Shown: positions 28,801-38,428 of the stretch, in pieces
How positions within the stretch are numbered: the stretch's first letter is position 1
How the letters are laid out: every line of letters starts with the position of its first letter
Translations under genes and position numbers: made by a program
Source of the DNA: Phallusia fumigata
Taxonomy: Eukaryota; Chordata; Ascidiacea; Phlebobranchia; Ascidiidae
NCBI GenBank assembly: GCA_008931825.1
Contig: QXVZ01017528.1
Coordinates: 1-64,000, forward strand
Reading direction: 5' to 3'
DNA: 64,000 bases
Notes under the pieces: generated by a model
Databases searched by the model: none
The model's input: only the letters and a program-made list of their open reading frames with translations
What the model was told of the DNA's origin: nothing

Positions 28801-31800
28801 AGAAGATAGGTGAAAAATAAGGATGCCCGCCATTGTGATGGGGACCGAATATTCCTTTCTCGACGTGTTCGAAAAAGTCGATCCGTCTGTAGCCAAACAA
28901 GCCTGAACACAAAAATCAACAGCCGCATAAGTTAATGGACGCTTCTACAAAAAATTGTTTTCCTTAGCCAAATATAATTTATGTAATCATATTTAGGATT
29001 TTAAACGTAGTTGGATTCAGGTACAGCTTAAATCTCCCACTCATGTACGGTCACCTGCAACAATATTGCATTTTACCAGCAAGATTGGTAGACCTCTTTC
29101 ACGAAATGTTTAAGTTTTAGCAAAGGCTAGTCTTAGCCATATTTTGATTAGAATATAGTTGAAAGGGCGACTTTGTTTGGCCAGGCATAACAGACGTAAG
29201 TTTGAAAATGTTTTCCTGTTGGTTAAAACAACGTGTTTGTGAAACCTACCTTGGCAGTGAATGTATTCTCCAACCTCATGAGCGTAATCCTTCACACCGA
29301 TGAACTCGCAGTGATCCTCGCCCAAACCGAATCCATCGGCCACGTTACGAAACACTCCGTGCAAAGTTTCACTCAGATAAATCTTGTACCTGATAAAATA
29401 ATACCATAAAAAAGCATAATTCCCGTGTCGATAATTATGTTACCACGATGCTTGAAAACGTCCCGTCCCGGTTTGAAGAAGACCCAACTCATAACAAACC
29501 ACATATACTGCAACTAGTTGTTGCGTTTTATTTCTTTTTATCCTCGATAGGCAAAAACAAGGCGTGATTGACATACACTAGTAATAAGTCCGCACTGCCT
29601 GCTTTTTCCGAGTTGTAAATTAATGACGACTCGTTAAAATCGTAAAGGGTTATGAAACATGAAGGTTATCACAAAAAAGTCAGATTAAACTTTAACTGGT
29701 TGGGTTTCATCGGTCTGGAGTAATAGCGTTCCTTGGTCATGGAAGCACCAAAGACTAAGCCTGAACAAAAGTTGCAACCAGACAAGGTTGTTTGTTCCAA
29801 TATTTGCACTTAGTTGTCATTGAGTTAAACTGACCTTGTTGGGCTGCAGAGCACGATTCCTGAAAACTGAGGACCACCGAACGATGAGATTTGACGTACG
29901 AGTTTGATTCCGTCACATCCGCTGCATCCGGGAGTGTCGTCATGCTTGAATGGAAAGTAAAACCATTCCGGACCAAGTTCCTCGACCGGATTCTAAAAAC
30001 ACGAGTTGCAGCTAAACAAAGGCACCCAAAGGCTCTAAAGACACGTACATTGTAGTTTTCAGTAAATATAGCAATAATTGCCTAAAAAGCATTAACCACA
30101 TTTGCCTTACTCATGGCGAATGCTGCAAATACCAAGACCCGTGATAATGTTGAAAGTGTAAGTGCTATTTTCACACGTAATTAAACAAAAACAATAAAAA
30201 AGTCTAACGTGTTTACCTTGTCCAGTAAATCATGTTTAGTCTCAGAGGCAAACTCCGGAGATATTTCGCCAAAATGCAGAAGAGAACCGGACTTTATCGA
30301 CCATCCACCATCCACACTGTTCACTGCACAAATTCACAAAATGCAATAAAATATGGTGTTTAATATGAATACAAGTGTTTCGATTACCGTTTTCATATCC
30401 GCAATCGTCGCGGTTAAACAAGCAGTGGTAACTGACGTTGCATAGTCCGTCACGAATGATGACGTCATCAAGTGCAATGTCACTGCTAAAGTCTTTGCCT
30501 CGGACTGCTTGGAAGACAAGCTGGAATAGAAAGTGTCGGTTACAAGATTGTTTTCCCAAGAGCTGACAGTGTTAAACATGTTACATATCAGCCAATAAAA
30601 AATTTAACCTAAGCTGTAATTAAAATAAATTTTTACAGTCTTTTTTAACTGTTCATCACTCACAGTAAACCAATGTGTCAAATAATGTACGGAATCGCAC
30701 CTGATAAAGCCCGTGTCCACTGATTGACACAGATGATGTTTTCCAAAAAACTCCCTGATTACCACTGGCACTCCACATTTTCTCCGAGTTATCTTGATTG
30801 CGACGTTCAACAAACAACGACAAACTTCCAATTCCTTTCCCGAACATGTGATACGAAAACCTGGGACAGGGGATTCGTAGTTTTTTACTTTTTATTGCTA
30901 AAACATTTAAAGGTCATGTAAAAAGTCTGATCTTTTGTGTAATACTACAATACAACAATGAAGACGACTTTAGGTGGCAAAACCAAATAATTTTGAACTT
31001 TTACCCAAAAATATTTGTGAGTACCAGAAAATTTATTGTTCATCGTCTGATAGACATAATTTTAACACCCGGCACTCACTCAACGCATACTGGGCCCAGT
31101 AACCAGGTCGATATCAATCTTGCCTTTGCACCTTCATCCCACTGGGTGGCTTCAGCGTAAATGTAACTACCTTTGCACAATAAAACATCACATTTTGTCA
31201 GTGAAACACACACAAACAGCACGCATAAAAAACACAACATTGTTGTAATTTTTACGTTTTGCAGGACTTACTATTGACACGTAGCATTGTGTGGTCAAAC
31301 ATAGGCCCGGTTTTGTCCGAAGGCGTTCGACCGTGCCACAACGTCCAATCAAAATCGTCGTCGGAATCTTGACTCCACAAACAGAGGTCGTCTTCGAATT
31401 CGCAGGTTTGGTGTTGAATGGGACAATTTTCCTCATCCGAACTTTATTAAAAACAAGAAGGTATGTCGTAAGCAAATATGAACAACACCTGCGCATTTTA
31501 AAAATCATATAGCTGATAAGAACATAAAATCGTAAATTTTGCATAATGATAGCAATTTTGTGAATCGTATGTAAGGCTTCATTTACAATTAATAAACATC
31601 TTGGCACGCTTTAAAGGGTTTTTTTTATCTAAAAAAGGCTTTAATTTGATTGCTTTTGAATAGAATAAAATGCTTTTATTACGATAAAATATAGAGAAAG
31701 AGTAAACGACCGATACACTCAACGCATCTTTATGTTGAAAAACAACTACCAGCAAGCAATTTTACAAACCAAAAATTTTATTTTAGACCAGTTTAAACTA

Positions 31801-34800
31801 CCTGCAACTCTAGGAAAGTTGCCTACATTTAAAACAAGCATAGTCTCACCCGTCTCTGCAGTCCACACGCCCGTCGCAGAGTGAAGAGTTGGCCACACAT
31901 CGGAGTTCGTTTTTGCACAAAAACATGGACGGGTCGTCACATTCAACTAAGCCGGGAAGACAAACTGAAGGATCCTCATCCTCGCCGTTCGGGCAATCCT
32001 CAGTACCATCACATAGGAGAATAGAGCTTACGCAAGAATGTGTGCTAAAATTTATAAAATTAAATCAATGATGAATAGAGGCTCGTTGCGTTTCTTACGG
32101 GTAAATTGCATGCGTATTTTGAAAGTTTCTTTATGAGAACAGTTGTGTACAGGTAATTTATTAATGTGAGAAACACCATTCAAAGTGATAGATGTTTTCC
32201 AACGGACTAACAAATGTCTATTAAACTATTGGTTGCTGACCTGTTTACACACAGAGTTTCCCAGGGGTAACACTGGCCGGCACACGTCGGTTTAGAAAGA
32301 GTTTCGGAAATGCAAACTTCCTCGCAACTATGATCGCTACCGGCACAAGGAAAGTTCAAGTCTTCACTGCTTTCCATTAACGCTACAAAATTAAAATTGG
32401 TAGTTTTTCAGAGCTTACAATAAAACTACAAATTGTAATTCTAATTGTTACAAGTATGTACAGAAATTAGAAAAAATTACCAATGTACCACTAACCATCT
32501 TCGTAAGCTGTAAGATCTTGTGCGGTCAGTGCTGTAACACTAGAAAGCGCTCTGAAATTGGACACCGGCAGGGAGGAGGGTACAAAGGCGCCATCTAGTG
32601 TCGTTTCATATTCATACAACGTATTGTCGTTCGAGTTGAGCACAAACATGCGGCTCCCAACTGTTGTTAGCAATGTCGGTGCAAAGGTGGACTGAGACAG
32701 ACTTGTTTTGTTCATGGTCCTCATGTCGCTACCATCAGATCTACAGACAGTAAACAATTAACCGTTTACGCAACCATAATCTGACAACACACTGTTCTTA
32801 TTCATATTTTTATTAATACATGTCAGTTTTTTTGCTTTTTATGTGACTGCAAGGAATTAACAATCATTAGTAGTAAAATGTACAGAAGAAAAGCTCATGT
32901 TATTGCAGTGGATTGAAACAGTTTTTAACTCACTTTATTAAGTTGATAGTCATGGAGGGAGAATCGATCCACAAAAGACGATTACACGCCATGCAAAAGA
33001 CAAGGGACTGTGGTCGGATGATTGGATCGTTGATTAGAACTTTTCTATTACTTCCGTCCATCTCACTTCGCTCTACTCGTCCCCACATGTCCGCCCAAAA
33101 CAGGTTTCTTGTGAGACAAAAGTTTTGCCAAGGTTAACTAAATTTCTAAGACTTTAAAATCATACATTGTTACACAAAATACAGTGTTGGATAAAATAAA
33201 AGTTTAAATTTTAAACAATAAACGGCAACATAGTCAACTAAGATCACCTGTGGGCGCTTTACAACAAAAATTTTCAATGTCATTACAGTGCAAGTGTCAA
33301 AATATTTTCACACTCACCTTCCAACTGAATCGACAGCTAGTCCCACAGGAGTGAAGAGTTTGGCAGTAACGAGACGTTTGTTGAGTCCCATGGAAGGCCC
33401 CTCGTTGTCGGGGCCAGGGAGACGGGCCACTCCAATGCTTCGACTTGCGATGTCACTCCAATAGACATTGTTGTCGTACACATCCACCGCCAAACCCACG
33501 GGCTGCAGTAAGCCTGTTATTTACGAATTAGGTCGGTGACGACACGGGTGTGATTTTCATCTTACTGCGAACTACACTAATCTAGGATTATGTGTGCCTG
33601 TGTTCTAAAAAAGCTTACCTGGGAACGAATTTAAATATTGGCAAACACACACGCAAGCGTACGTAACATTAAGTAAAGTGCGTAAGTTGTAAAGGTTAAA
33701 CTCACGTTTTCTTGTATAGTTTGAGTCAAGGAATAACTGGAAATACTTTGGTGCTTTAGGTAAAGGTTACTCAACACGAAAAACAGTTTCGAAAATATCA
33801 ATAAAAATCCTACGGTAATTCACAGCCCTGCTTTAAAAACAAACAGTCAATATCACTTAATGCCAGTATGACAAAACTTTGATTTACCGGTCACTATAGT
33901 GACGCTGTTTGTTGGGTCCGTTACGAAAGTTGTTCTGATACTTCGTGTTTTGCGATCTATCCATATCAAAGAGTACGCCCAGTAACTATTAGTGCCTTGA
34001 CCAACTGATTTCTTCACGTTGATTTCACGGCGATGAAGCAGAGCGTTTACGACTCCACTGGGAACTGACACGAGCATCTGAGTTTAAGGGGAGTTTTGGT
34101 AAAATTAAATATAAATTGCCATTAGCAGCAATAGTTTACAGGTATTATTCTTAAAAGCGACATGCTTTGTTTATCAAACACTTCGGCAATAACTCAGGCG
34201 ATGATCAGTGATACAATCAGACATTCAGCAGACACCCAGGTATTCCTGATAAGAGTTATGAACAGATCCGTGACCCGGGGTCCAATGTCTACAGGTAATT
34301 TTTCTTTTGTATAGTTGCAAGAAAAAGGGACATACTTTTAAAAGAACCAAGCTGATTTTAGAAAATGTAGGTAAAAAAACGAAGATACATACAACTGGTG
34401 TAACTTGTGCTGAAGCAGTTCTCTTTGAAGGTACCGCGTATATACCATTAGAAGTTGAAATGACGACAGATTGATCAAAATCATGGGACTGTGTGTCTAA
34501 AAAAGTAATTATTCTAATTATTCTAAAAGTAATATTTTTCGTACAAAACTGTTGAGAGTTTGTTACCTTCTGTGCACCTTTGTAATCGAACTGACACAGG
34601 CAAACTCAGCACCCCATAACTTGAACTACGGACTGATATCCGATGAGGGGAACACGGGGTAAGATTGTCAAGCGTATGTGTAAACATTGAGGTGCTGGAG
34701 TCGTTTCCTTGTTTACTTGGTGAATTGTCTCTGTAAATAGTCTCGAAGGTTTAAGATCCCGTTAAGGTACTGTACGGCTCTGACAAATGTTAAATGGTGC

Positions 34801-37800
34801 TTTTAAAAAAACATTTTATCTATAAAGTTGCTGTTAAAAACATTTTGTGGCCCACAAAATACAATATGCCTAATCGAATTGTGTTTGCCATAAATAAAGT
34901 ACACACTTTTTCTCTACTTTATATTTCTTCATGTCAATTAAACTTACCTGACTGTATATCTTTTGTATGGGGAAACAACATCATACACAAGTGTGTCAAA
35001 CTTTGCTGTTCCGGCTGTGAGAGTAGCGACAACCACTTCGGTCGAACTCACGCGCCTCAAGCCGACATTTTGCGGCGAAATTGGAGCTAAAACACAAGTT
35101 TTGTTTATGTACAGGTAAAAAAGTTCGGTTTGTACAATCCACATCTTACGTATAACAATTTCCGTCCGGGATTCTGCTGAAACATTGTTGGAAGAAGTTA
35201 CCACGGAAATCTTGTATTTTGTTCCGGGTTGTGCGTTGGTGAAAAAGCGTTTGGTTGAATTGTTCGGCATTTTAACAAGATGTGGAAGAAATGGAGAAAT
35301 GTGAACCTAAGAATTTAGAATCAAACTAAAGTTAATCGTTTATTGCAGAAAACATTAAGATGGCCAAATAGAACTGCTACGATTCTTGGTGTCTACAGAT
35401 GTTTTCCGACATATATACACATGTTTTTAGCACCAATTAGTGTGTTTTATTATCAGTGTCATATACATATATACATACATACACATTCGCACAGCACACT
35501 TTAAATTACCGCTTATGATATTTTGGAAATAACTTTTTAAAAAGTTTTTAAAAAAAAATTTAAAAATCAATTATTCAGGCATTTGTCATAGAAAAGGAAA
35601 ATTATAGACAAAATCAAAATGTCGAGCATTGCAATCTTAATCTGCGTCCCAACAAAGCCGTGTTTTTGTGAATCAGCTGTCCCCTACATACCAGGGTGTA
35701 AAACGCAAGCAACTAGGCTCCAGACGAAAACGACAATGTCTTACTTCAAAATGGGCATTGGTGGAGGTCCTTTGCCATTCAACGTCGATCATGATGTGTT
35801 TGTTTCCCGGCAAACAGTCTTTACCGCTAAGCACAAAGCCGGTCTTTGCGCCGTAAATTGACTAAACAACAGGAATTACATTGAAGATTATCTCGGTCGG
35901 ACAACACACAAGCAAAGTGCGACCAGCATTTGACAGTCTGTTCTTACCATTAGGTTTTCTTGCATCTGACAAGGACGGGCAGTGATAATGTTCGTACGAA
36001 GGTTGTCTACTTTTTGTTGATCTAAACAGAAACAGAAAAGTTATTTGACTTAACTGAAGCAAGACCGGTCTGGTTCAAGACGGGTTAGGGGCAAGAAATC
36101 AATAAAATTCACATGGCACGAGGGATAACGTGAGAGGCAAAATGACCTTTTTTCAAGAAAAAGGCGATGCAGGAGAATTTACAGCGCTTTTTACAGCTCA
36201 TATTACATCGCTTGAGCTTTTGTTTGTGCAAAAAATCGAATTTGCGTTGGCTTGCCCTACACGTCGACAAATATTTTTGCCCCAGGCTTTTCGAAAGCCT
36301 ATTACCGCCCCGTCAGCCAGTCATCAAACATACATCGTAACATTCCAAACTTTTTATTCAAAGCAAACCAGCAGACTTGCAATGTATTTGCACACGACGA
36401 ACTTGCGGTTGACTTTAAAACAAGCCACAAACATTTGTCCCGCACAAGGCTAATTTTATCCGACGCAGCACTTCAGCATTAAAAACCTTTAATCTGAATG
36501 ACGCAAAGGTAAACATAGATTCACTGATGAGTCATGAGATCAGTTGATGGTTGATAAGATGAAAAAGATCTCGGTTTTCGTCGCAAACGTACCAAAATGA
36601 TGTCATGTCAAGTACGTTATTCGGTGCACATACCTGTAGTCAGTTTCTGCGATATTACCAACTTTGTTGAATTTGTAAAGACTGCAACAATGGTTATGTT
36701 GTACTCTAAAGCAGGTTCCAGTCCGGATACAAGTACTACTCCGGCACGATGTGTAACTTTTGATGCGACGTTATCCGGTAGGACGATGACATCGATGTGT
36801 TGTGGAGTGGGATTTCCCGCAGAAATGTGGAATTCGATCGAATTAGAATTAACTGTGGTACTCGTTATGTTAAGAAAGGGCTGCGTTTGAATATTACCTA
36901 AAAACAATAAAAATTTATACAGCTTTAATATTGAGTAACAATGAAATTTCGTGATAAAGGTTGGGAACATGACTTTCATAATGTTTCTTACCCTCCATTG
37001 TGTTGGTCTTTTTAAGGTCAAACCCTGACGATGAAGTCTCTTCAAGCTTTTCGCAAATAATCCCAGCAACAAACTCAGATCCATTTTTCGGAAGTTTGTC
37101 AACGTGATTCAGCATAAGCAAGTGCTTCTACAAAAACACCAAACAATCAACACAAGTGGAGCATCAAATACCGTGAGCAACCGCAAGCGGAATGCATGGT
37201 TATCACGCAGTAATAAGCTATAATTTTGTGATTAACGTGCACGTAGGTCACGAAGTCTTTTGTTCTGCTACTGTCGCAACCATTTGTGTTTGCTACTTGG
37301 ATTTTCCCGATGTTGAACGTACTTTGGATGGTTTTGAGACAAGCGGGAGCAACTGAGCTTGGGAGGCATCTTCCAGGCCGATAACAGCAATTTTGACACC
37401 AATACGACGCAGGATTGTGGATATCTCGATGGCTGGGTCTCTCGAGTTTTTGCTTACCAACACGAATATAATTTTTGTTCTTTCTCGACTGCAAAAAAGC
37501 TTTAAATAAAATTGATTGTACATAACCAATTTTAGGACTACGTAAGATACTAACCGACTACTGCCACAAAGATTACTAAAAAGCATTTACTAAACACTTA
37601 CCGACATTGGAAATACTTTTAAAAGAAACAACTATGTGGACAAGTGACTAAAAACAATACAGCCTGATGAACATAATTTTCCAAAAAATTCACGTTCTTG
37701 TTTAAGGTCTTTGCTTCCGGTGCTAATGATTTGTTTACTGGTTCCATAGATTGTTAAACCACCTTACCCAAACCATAAAGGTTAAGCAAACCGGACTCAC

Positions 37801-38428
37801 GTAACGTTGTGAAGAAAATGCTACCTAAGTTCCATGTTTTTTTACCCTGGGGCACTTTATTCAACCGCTAACAACCGCACTTTAACTTTGTCAGAAATTA
37901 TGCAAAACTTACCGCCATCGAAATTCAATGTTTGAGCTAAATATGTGTCGTTTCGCGTTCCTTAGGGCTCGTCTTAGTAGAATAGTCCCTTTACCAGTTA
38001 CTTCTAAAGTCTGCAGTTCTGAGAGAAAGCTCCCAAAGTCTATTTCAGCAGCAGAATCCAAGATACGTTTCGTTTTTTTGTCAAACCTGTTGCAAATACA
38101 AGTGCTTAATAATTGATGAATGTTAGTGACTCGAGGTGGCAAAAAAGGTTCTGAAAACGCTAATACACATTGTGATGTCACATAGAATAACTCACGTGAA
38201 AATAGCCATTCTTGACCTTGCAGTGCTTGTGTCTAATGAATTTGCAACGTTTGAAAGAAAGTGTCTTATATGCGCCAGGCTTGAGGGACTCTGATTTAAA
38301 TTTCCGTCAATAAGAAATACCAAATCCAGAGCATTGCTTTGTCTGCAGTCTGAAATGTTGTTGTTTGCAAAAACTGGACCGACTGTAAGCAGCAAGGTTA
38401 CAGCACAGAAAAGGAAGTTGCATTCCAT
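9186..38428 (-). CDS. Giant secreted mosaic protein with an enteropeptidase-like core, two S1 protease domains, CUB, MAM, LDLa, vWA, FN3 and YWTD
   Basis: One gene by continuous splice phase: 71 exons with GT-AG junctions, 12,306 coding bases, about 4,101 residues, ATG at 38428 and TAA at 9186-9188. The N-terminus is a signal peptide ([17 protein letters not shown]). No later membrane segment is evident, so a secreted multidomain protein is likely. The MAM-LDLa-CUB-LDLa-SRCR-S1 core (about 27.8 to 22.8 kb) follows the order of enteropeptidase, which normally starts with a transmembrane anchor and SEA domain. Here vWA, FN3 and a YWTD propeller precede it, and about 1,900 residues of CUB, MAM, LDLa and a second, dead S1 domain follow. 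The weakest junction is the donor at 19575 (GTCAAA), where failure to splice gives a stop within three codons. Joining across it is supported by phase and by restoring a CUB C-terminal half. The domain blocks below give exon coordinates. Substrate and tissue are unknown. Confidence 0.82.
11416..13944 (-). CDS. Mosaic gene, exons 61-66: catalytically dead S1 protease domain
   Basis: Exons 13686-13944, 13051-13621, 12573-12724, 12177-12259, 11976-12108 and 11416-11520. The S1 fold is recognisable: [11 protein letters not shown] in place of the WPWQVSL region, [15 protein letters not shown] with the His kept, [13 protein letters not shown] with the Asp kept, and FLTGLYSW plus a C-terminal [10 protein letters not shown] helix. 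The active-site motif GDSGGP is NDPGLS: Ser195 is Pro. No IVGG-type activation N-terminus is present. The exon that starts at NDPG enters in phase 0, exactly like the GDSGGP exon of the first protease, so the alignment is secure. The domain also carries a long loop rich in acidic residues (VVEEEEMFY). A pseudoprotease, probably a binding domain. Confidence 0.78.
13974..15131. repeat. Allelic duplication around the n at 14562 (one LDLa exon present twice)
   Basis: Sequence after the n (14563-15131) repeats 13974-14561 with SNPs and small indels. The enclosed exon is 254 bases in both copies (14177-14430 and 14745-14998). Every coding difference I compared is synonymous (for example GAT/GAC, CTG/CTT, TTC/TTT, TTG/TTA). 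Exon entry is phase 1 and exit phase 0, so the two copies cannot be spliced in series in frame. This looks like two haplotypes left in one assembly. Confidence 0.82.
14177..17156 (-). CDS. Mosaic gene, exons 55-60: MAM domain 4 and two LDLa-like modules
   Basis: Exons 16947-17156, 16225-16525, 15884-15989, 15659-15803, 15214-15318 and 14745-14998 (allelic copy 14177-14430). MAM 4 starts [20 protein letters not shown], includes [25 protein letters not shown] and LLWSRSGQQ, and ends [14 protein letters not shown]. LDLa modules follow: [20 protein letters not shown] and [18 protein letters not shown]. The 15659 donor (GTTGGC) is weak, but the phase fits and the LDLa is completed across it. Confidence 0.78.
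17725..22508 (-). CDS. Mosaic gene, exons 41-54: CUB domains and linkers
   Basis: Exons 22394-22508, 22123-22277, 21558-21674, 21356-21480, 21153-21246, 20918-21052, 20424-20765, 20173-20338, 19945-20061, 19576-19718, 18807-18962, 18643-18747, 18265-18473 and 17725-17929. CUB signatures: [20 protein letters not shown] with [35 protein letters not shown] followed by [20 protein letters not shown]; and [20 protein letters not shown] with [15 protein letters not shown]. Between them are Pro/Thr/Ser-rich linkers ([11 protein letters not shown]) that could be O-glycosylated. The exon ending at 19576 uses a weak GTCAAA donor; unspliced, the frame stops after PPGQT at 19564-19566. Confidence 0.75.
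22769..25343 (-). CDS. Mosaic gene, exons 34-40: SRCR and intact S1 serine protease
   Basis: Exons 25151-25343, 24828-24902, 24564-24727, 23885-24063, 23493-23620, 23166-23350 and 22769-22928. SRCR-like [19 protein letters not shown] precedes a linker Cys (VPYQCGVRS) and the activation site PMLK/IVGG. The triad is intact: His in [13 protein letters not shown], Asp in [10 protein letters not shown], Ser in GDSGGPLVC. By chymotrypsin numbering, MGICHGDSGG gives Gly189 and Ile190, SWSIGC gives Ser216, and ERPDVF gives Asp226. Trypsin-like proteases have Asp189; Gly189 with Asp226 is what neutrophil elastase has, so a preference for small aliphatic P1 residues is inferred. Cleavage after Lys would be expected for activation. 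Confidence 0.88.
25541..27839 (-). CDS. Mosaic gene, exons 28-33: MAM domain 3, LDLa, CUB, LDLa
   Basis: Exons 27641-27839, 27252-27427, 26899-27064, 26430-26628, 26106-26251 and 25541-25721. MAM 3 runs from about 28.1 kb through [19 protein letters not shown] to [11 protein letters not shown]. It is followed by LDLa ([20 protein letters not shown]), a CUB domain ([37 protein letters not shown]) and another LDLa ([16 protein letters not shown]). This order leads directly into SRCR and protease, as in enteropeptidase. Confidence 0.82.
27524..27555. repeat. Perfect 10-bp inverted repeat (hairpin) in an intron
   Basis: CCAGGCGTAT at 27524-27533 pairs with ATACGCCTGG at 27546-27555 across a 12-base loop. 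It lies between the exons at 27252-27427 and 27641-27839. The sequence just left (ATGGGTTCATCCCCAT) is also near-palindromic, so this may be the end of a small foldback element. A related phrase, GACACCCAGG, recurs in an intron near 34235. Confidence 0.5.
28077..30323 (-). CDS. Mosaic gene, exons 22-27: MAM domain 2 split by an unrecognised module
   Basis: Exons 30217-30323, 29835-29992, 29250-29389, 28578-28902, 28346-28480 and 28077-28234. The MAM domain opened by [12 protein letters not shown] resumes with [27 protein letters not shown] and [17 protein letters not shown]. Between lies an insert of roughly 170 residues not typical of [40 protein letters not shown] and [13 protein letters not shown], with several cysteines. 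I do not recognise this module and assign no function. The insert sits on its own exons (29835-29992, 29250-29389 and the start of 28578-28902), consistent with exon shuffling into an existing MAM. Confidence 0.72.
30388..32044 (-). CDS. Mosaic gene, exons 17-21: LDLa repeats and MAM domain 1
   Basis: Exons 31850-32044, 31272-31441, 31080-31170, 30701-30860 and 30388-30520. LDLa repeats carry calcium-cage signatures [14 protein letters not shown] and [20 protein letters not shown] 1 starts [20 protein letters not shown], continues with SDKTGP and [18 protein letters not shown]-like strands, and ends [15 protein letters not shown]. The last exon then opens MAM 2 with [12 protein letters not shown]. 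Confidence 0.82.
32241..34077 (-). CDS. Mosaic gene, exons 12-16: YWTD beta-propeller and EGF-like module
   Basis: Exons 33888-34077, 33318-33513, 32934-33107, 32496-32740 and 32241-32382. LDL-receptor class B repeats are seen as [33 protein letters not shown] and [10 protein letters not shown], with the GLAVD motif preceding two blades. The last exon is Cys-rich ([12 protein letters not shown], then CAGQC), fitting the EGF-like module that normally closes such a propeller in LRP, LDLR and nidogen. Blade count is probably six, but two blades are weak. Likely an extracellular protein-binding platform. Confidence 0.75.
34393..36897 (-). CDS. Mosaic gene, exons 5-11: FN3-like modules
   Basis: Exons 36634-36897, 35948-36021, 35745-35861, 35150-35306, 34948-35086, 34567-34730 and 34393-34496. 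Fibronectin type III character is clearest in [19 protein letters not shown] and [18 protein letters not shown], the usual L-x-P-G/N-T-x-Y-x-I/V core. Probably three repeats, the middle ones divergent. These modules are spacers and adhesion surfaces in most families; nothing shows a specific ligand. All junction phases agree. Confidence 0.7.
36992..38428 (-). CDS. Mosaic gene, exons 1-4: signal peptide and vWA domain
   Basis: Exons 38196-38428, 37913-38086, 37323-37488 and 36992-37127. After the signal peptide, the vWA domain (about residues 35-235) begins [17 protein letters not shown] and continues with [11 protein letters not shown], a [14 protein letters not shown] helix region, [22 protein letters not shown] and a final strand and helix [13 protein letters not shown]. 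The metal-binding DxSxS motif is DGNLN, lacking both serines, so canonical MIDAS chemistry may be absent. Direct joining of exon 3 to exon 4 keeps phase 0 and completes the fold. Confidence 0.8.

Noticed and set aside
35460-35490. TACA/TATA short repeats as a microsatellite of interest
   Set aside because: Short and imperfect simple sequence in an intron; ordinary for such DNA.
37237-37270. Possible extra vWA exon encoding TKDFVTYVH
   Set aside because: No acceptor gives a compatible phase, and joining 37323 directly to 37127 completes the vWA domain in frame.
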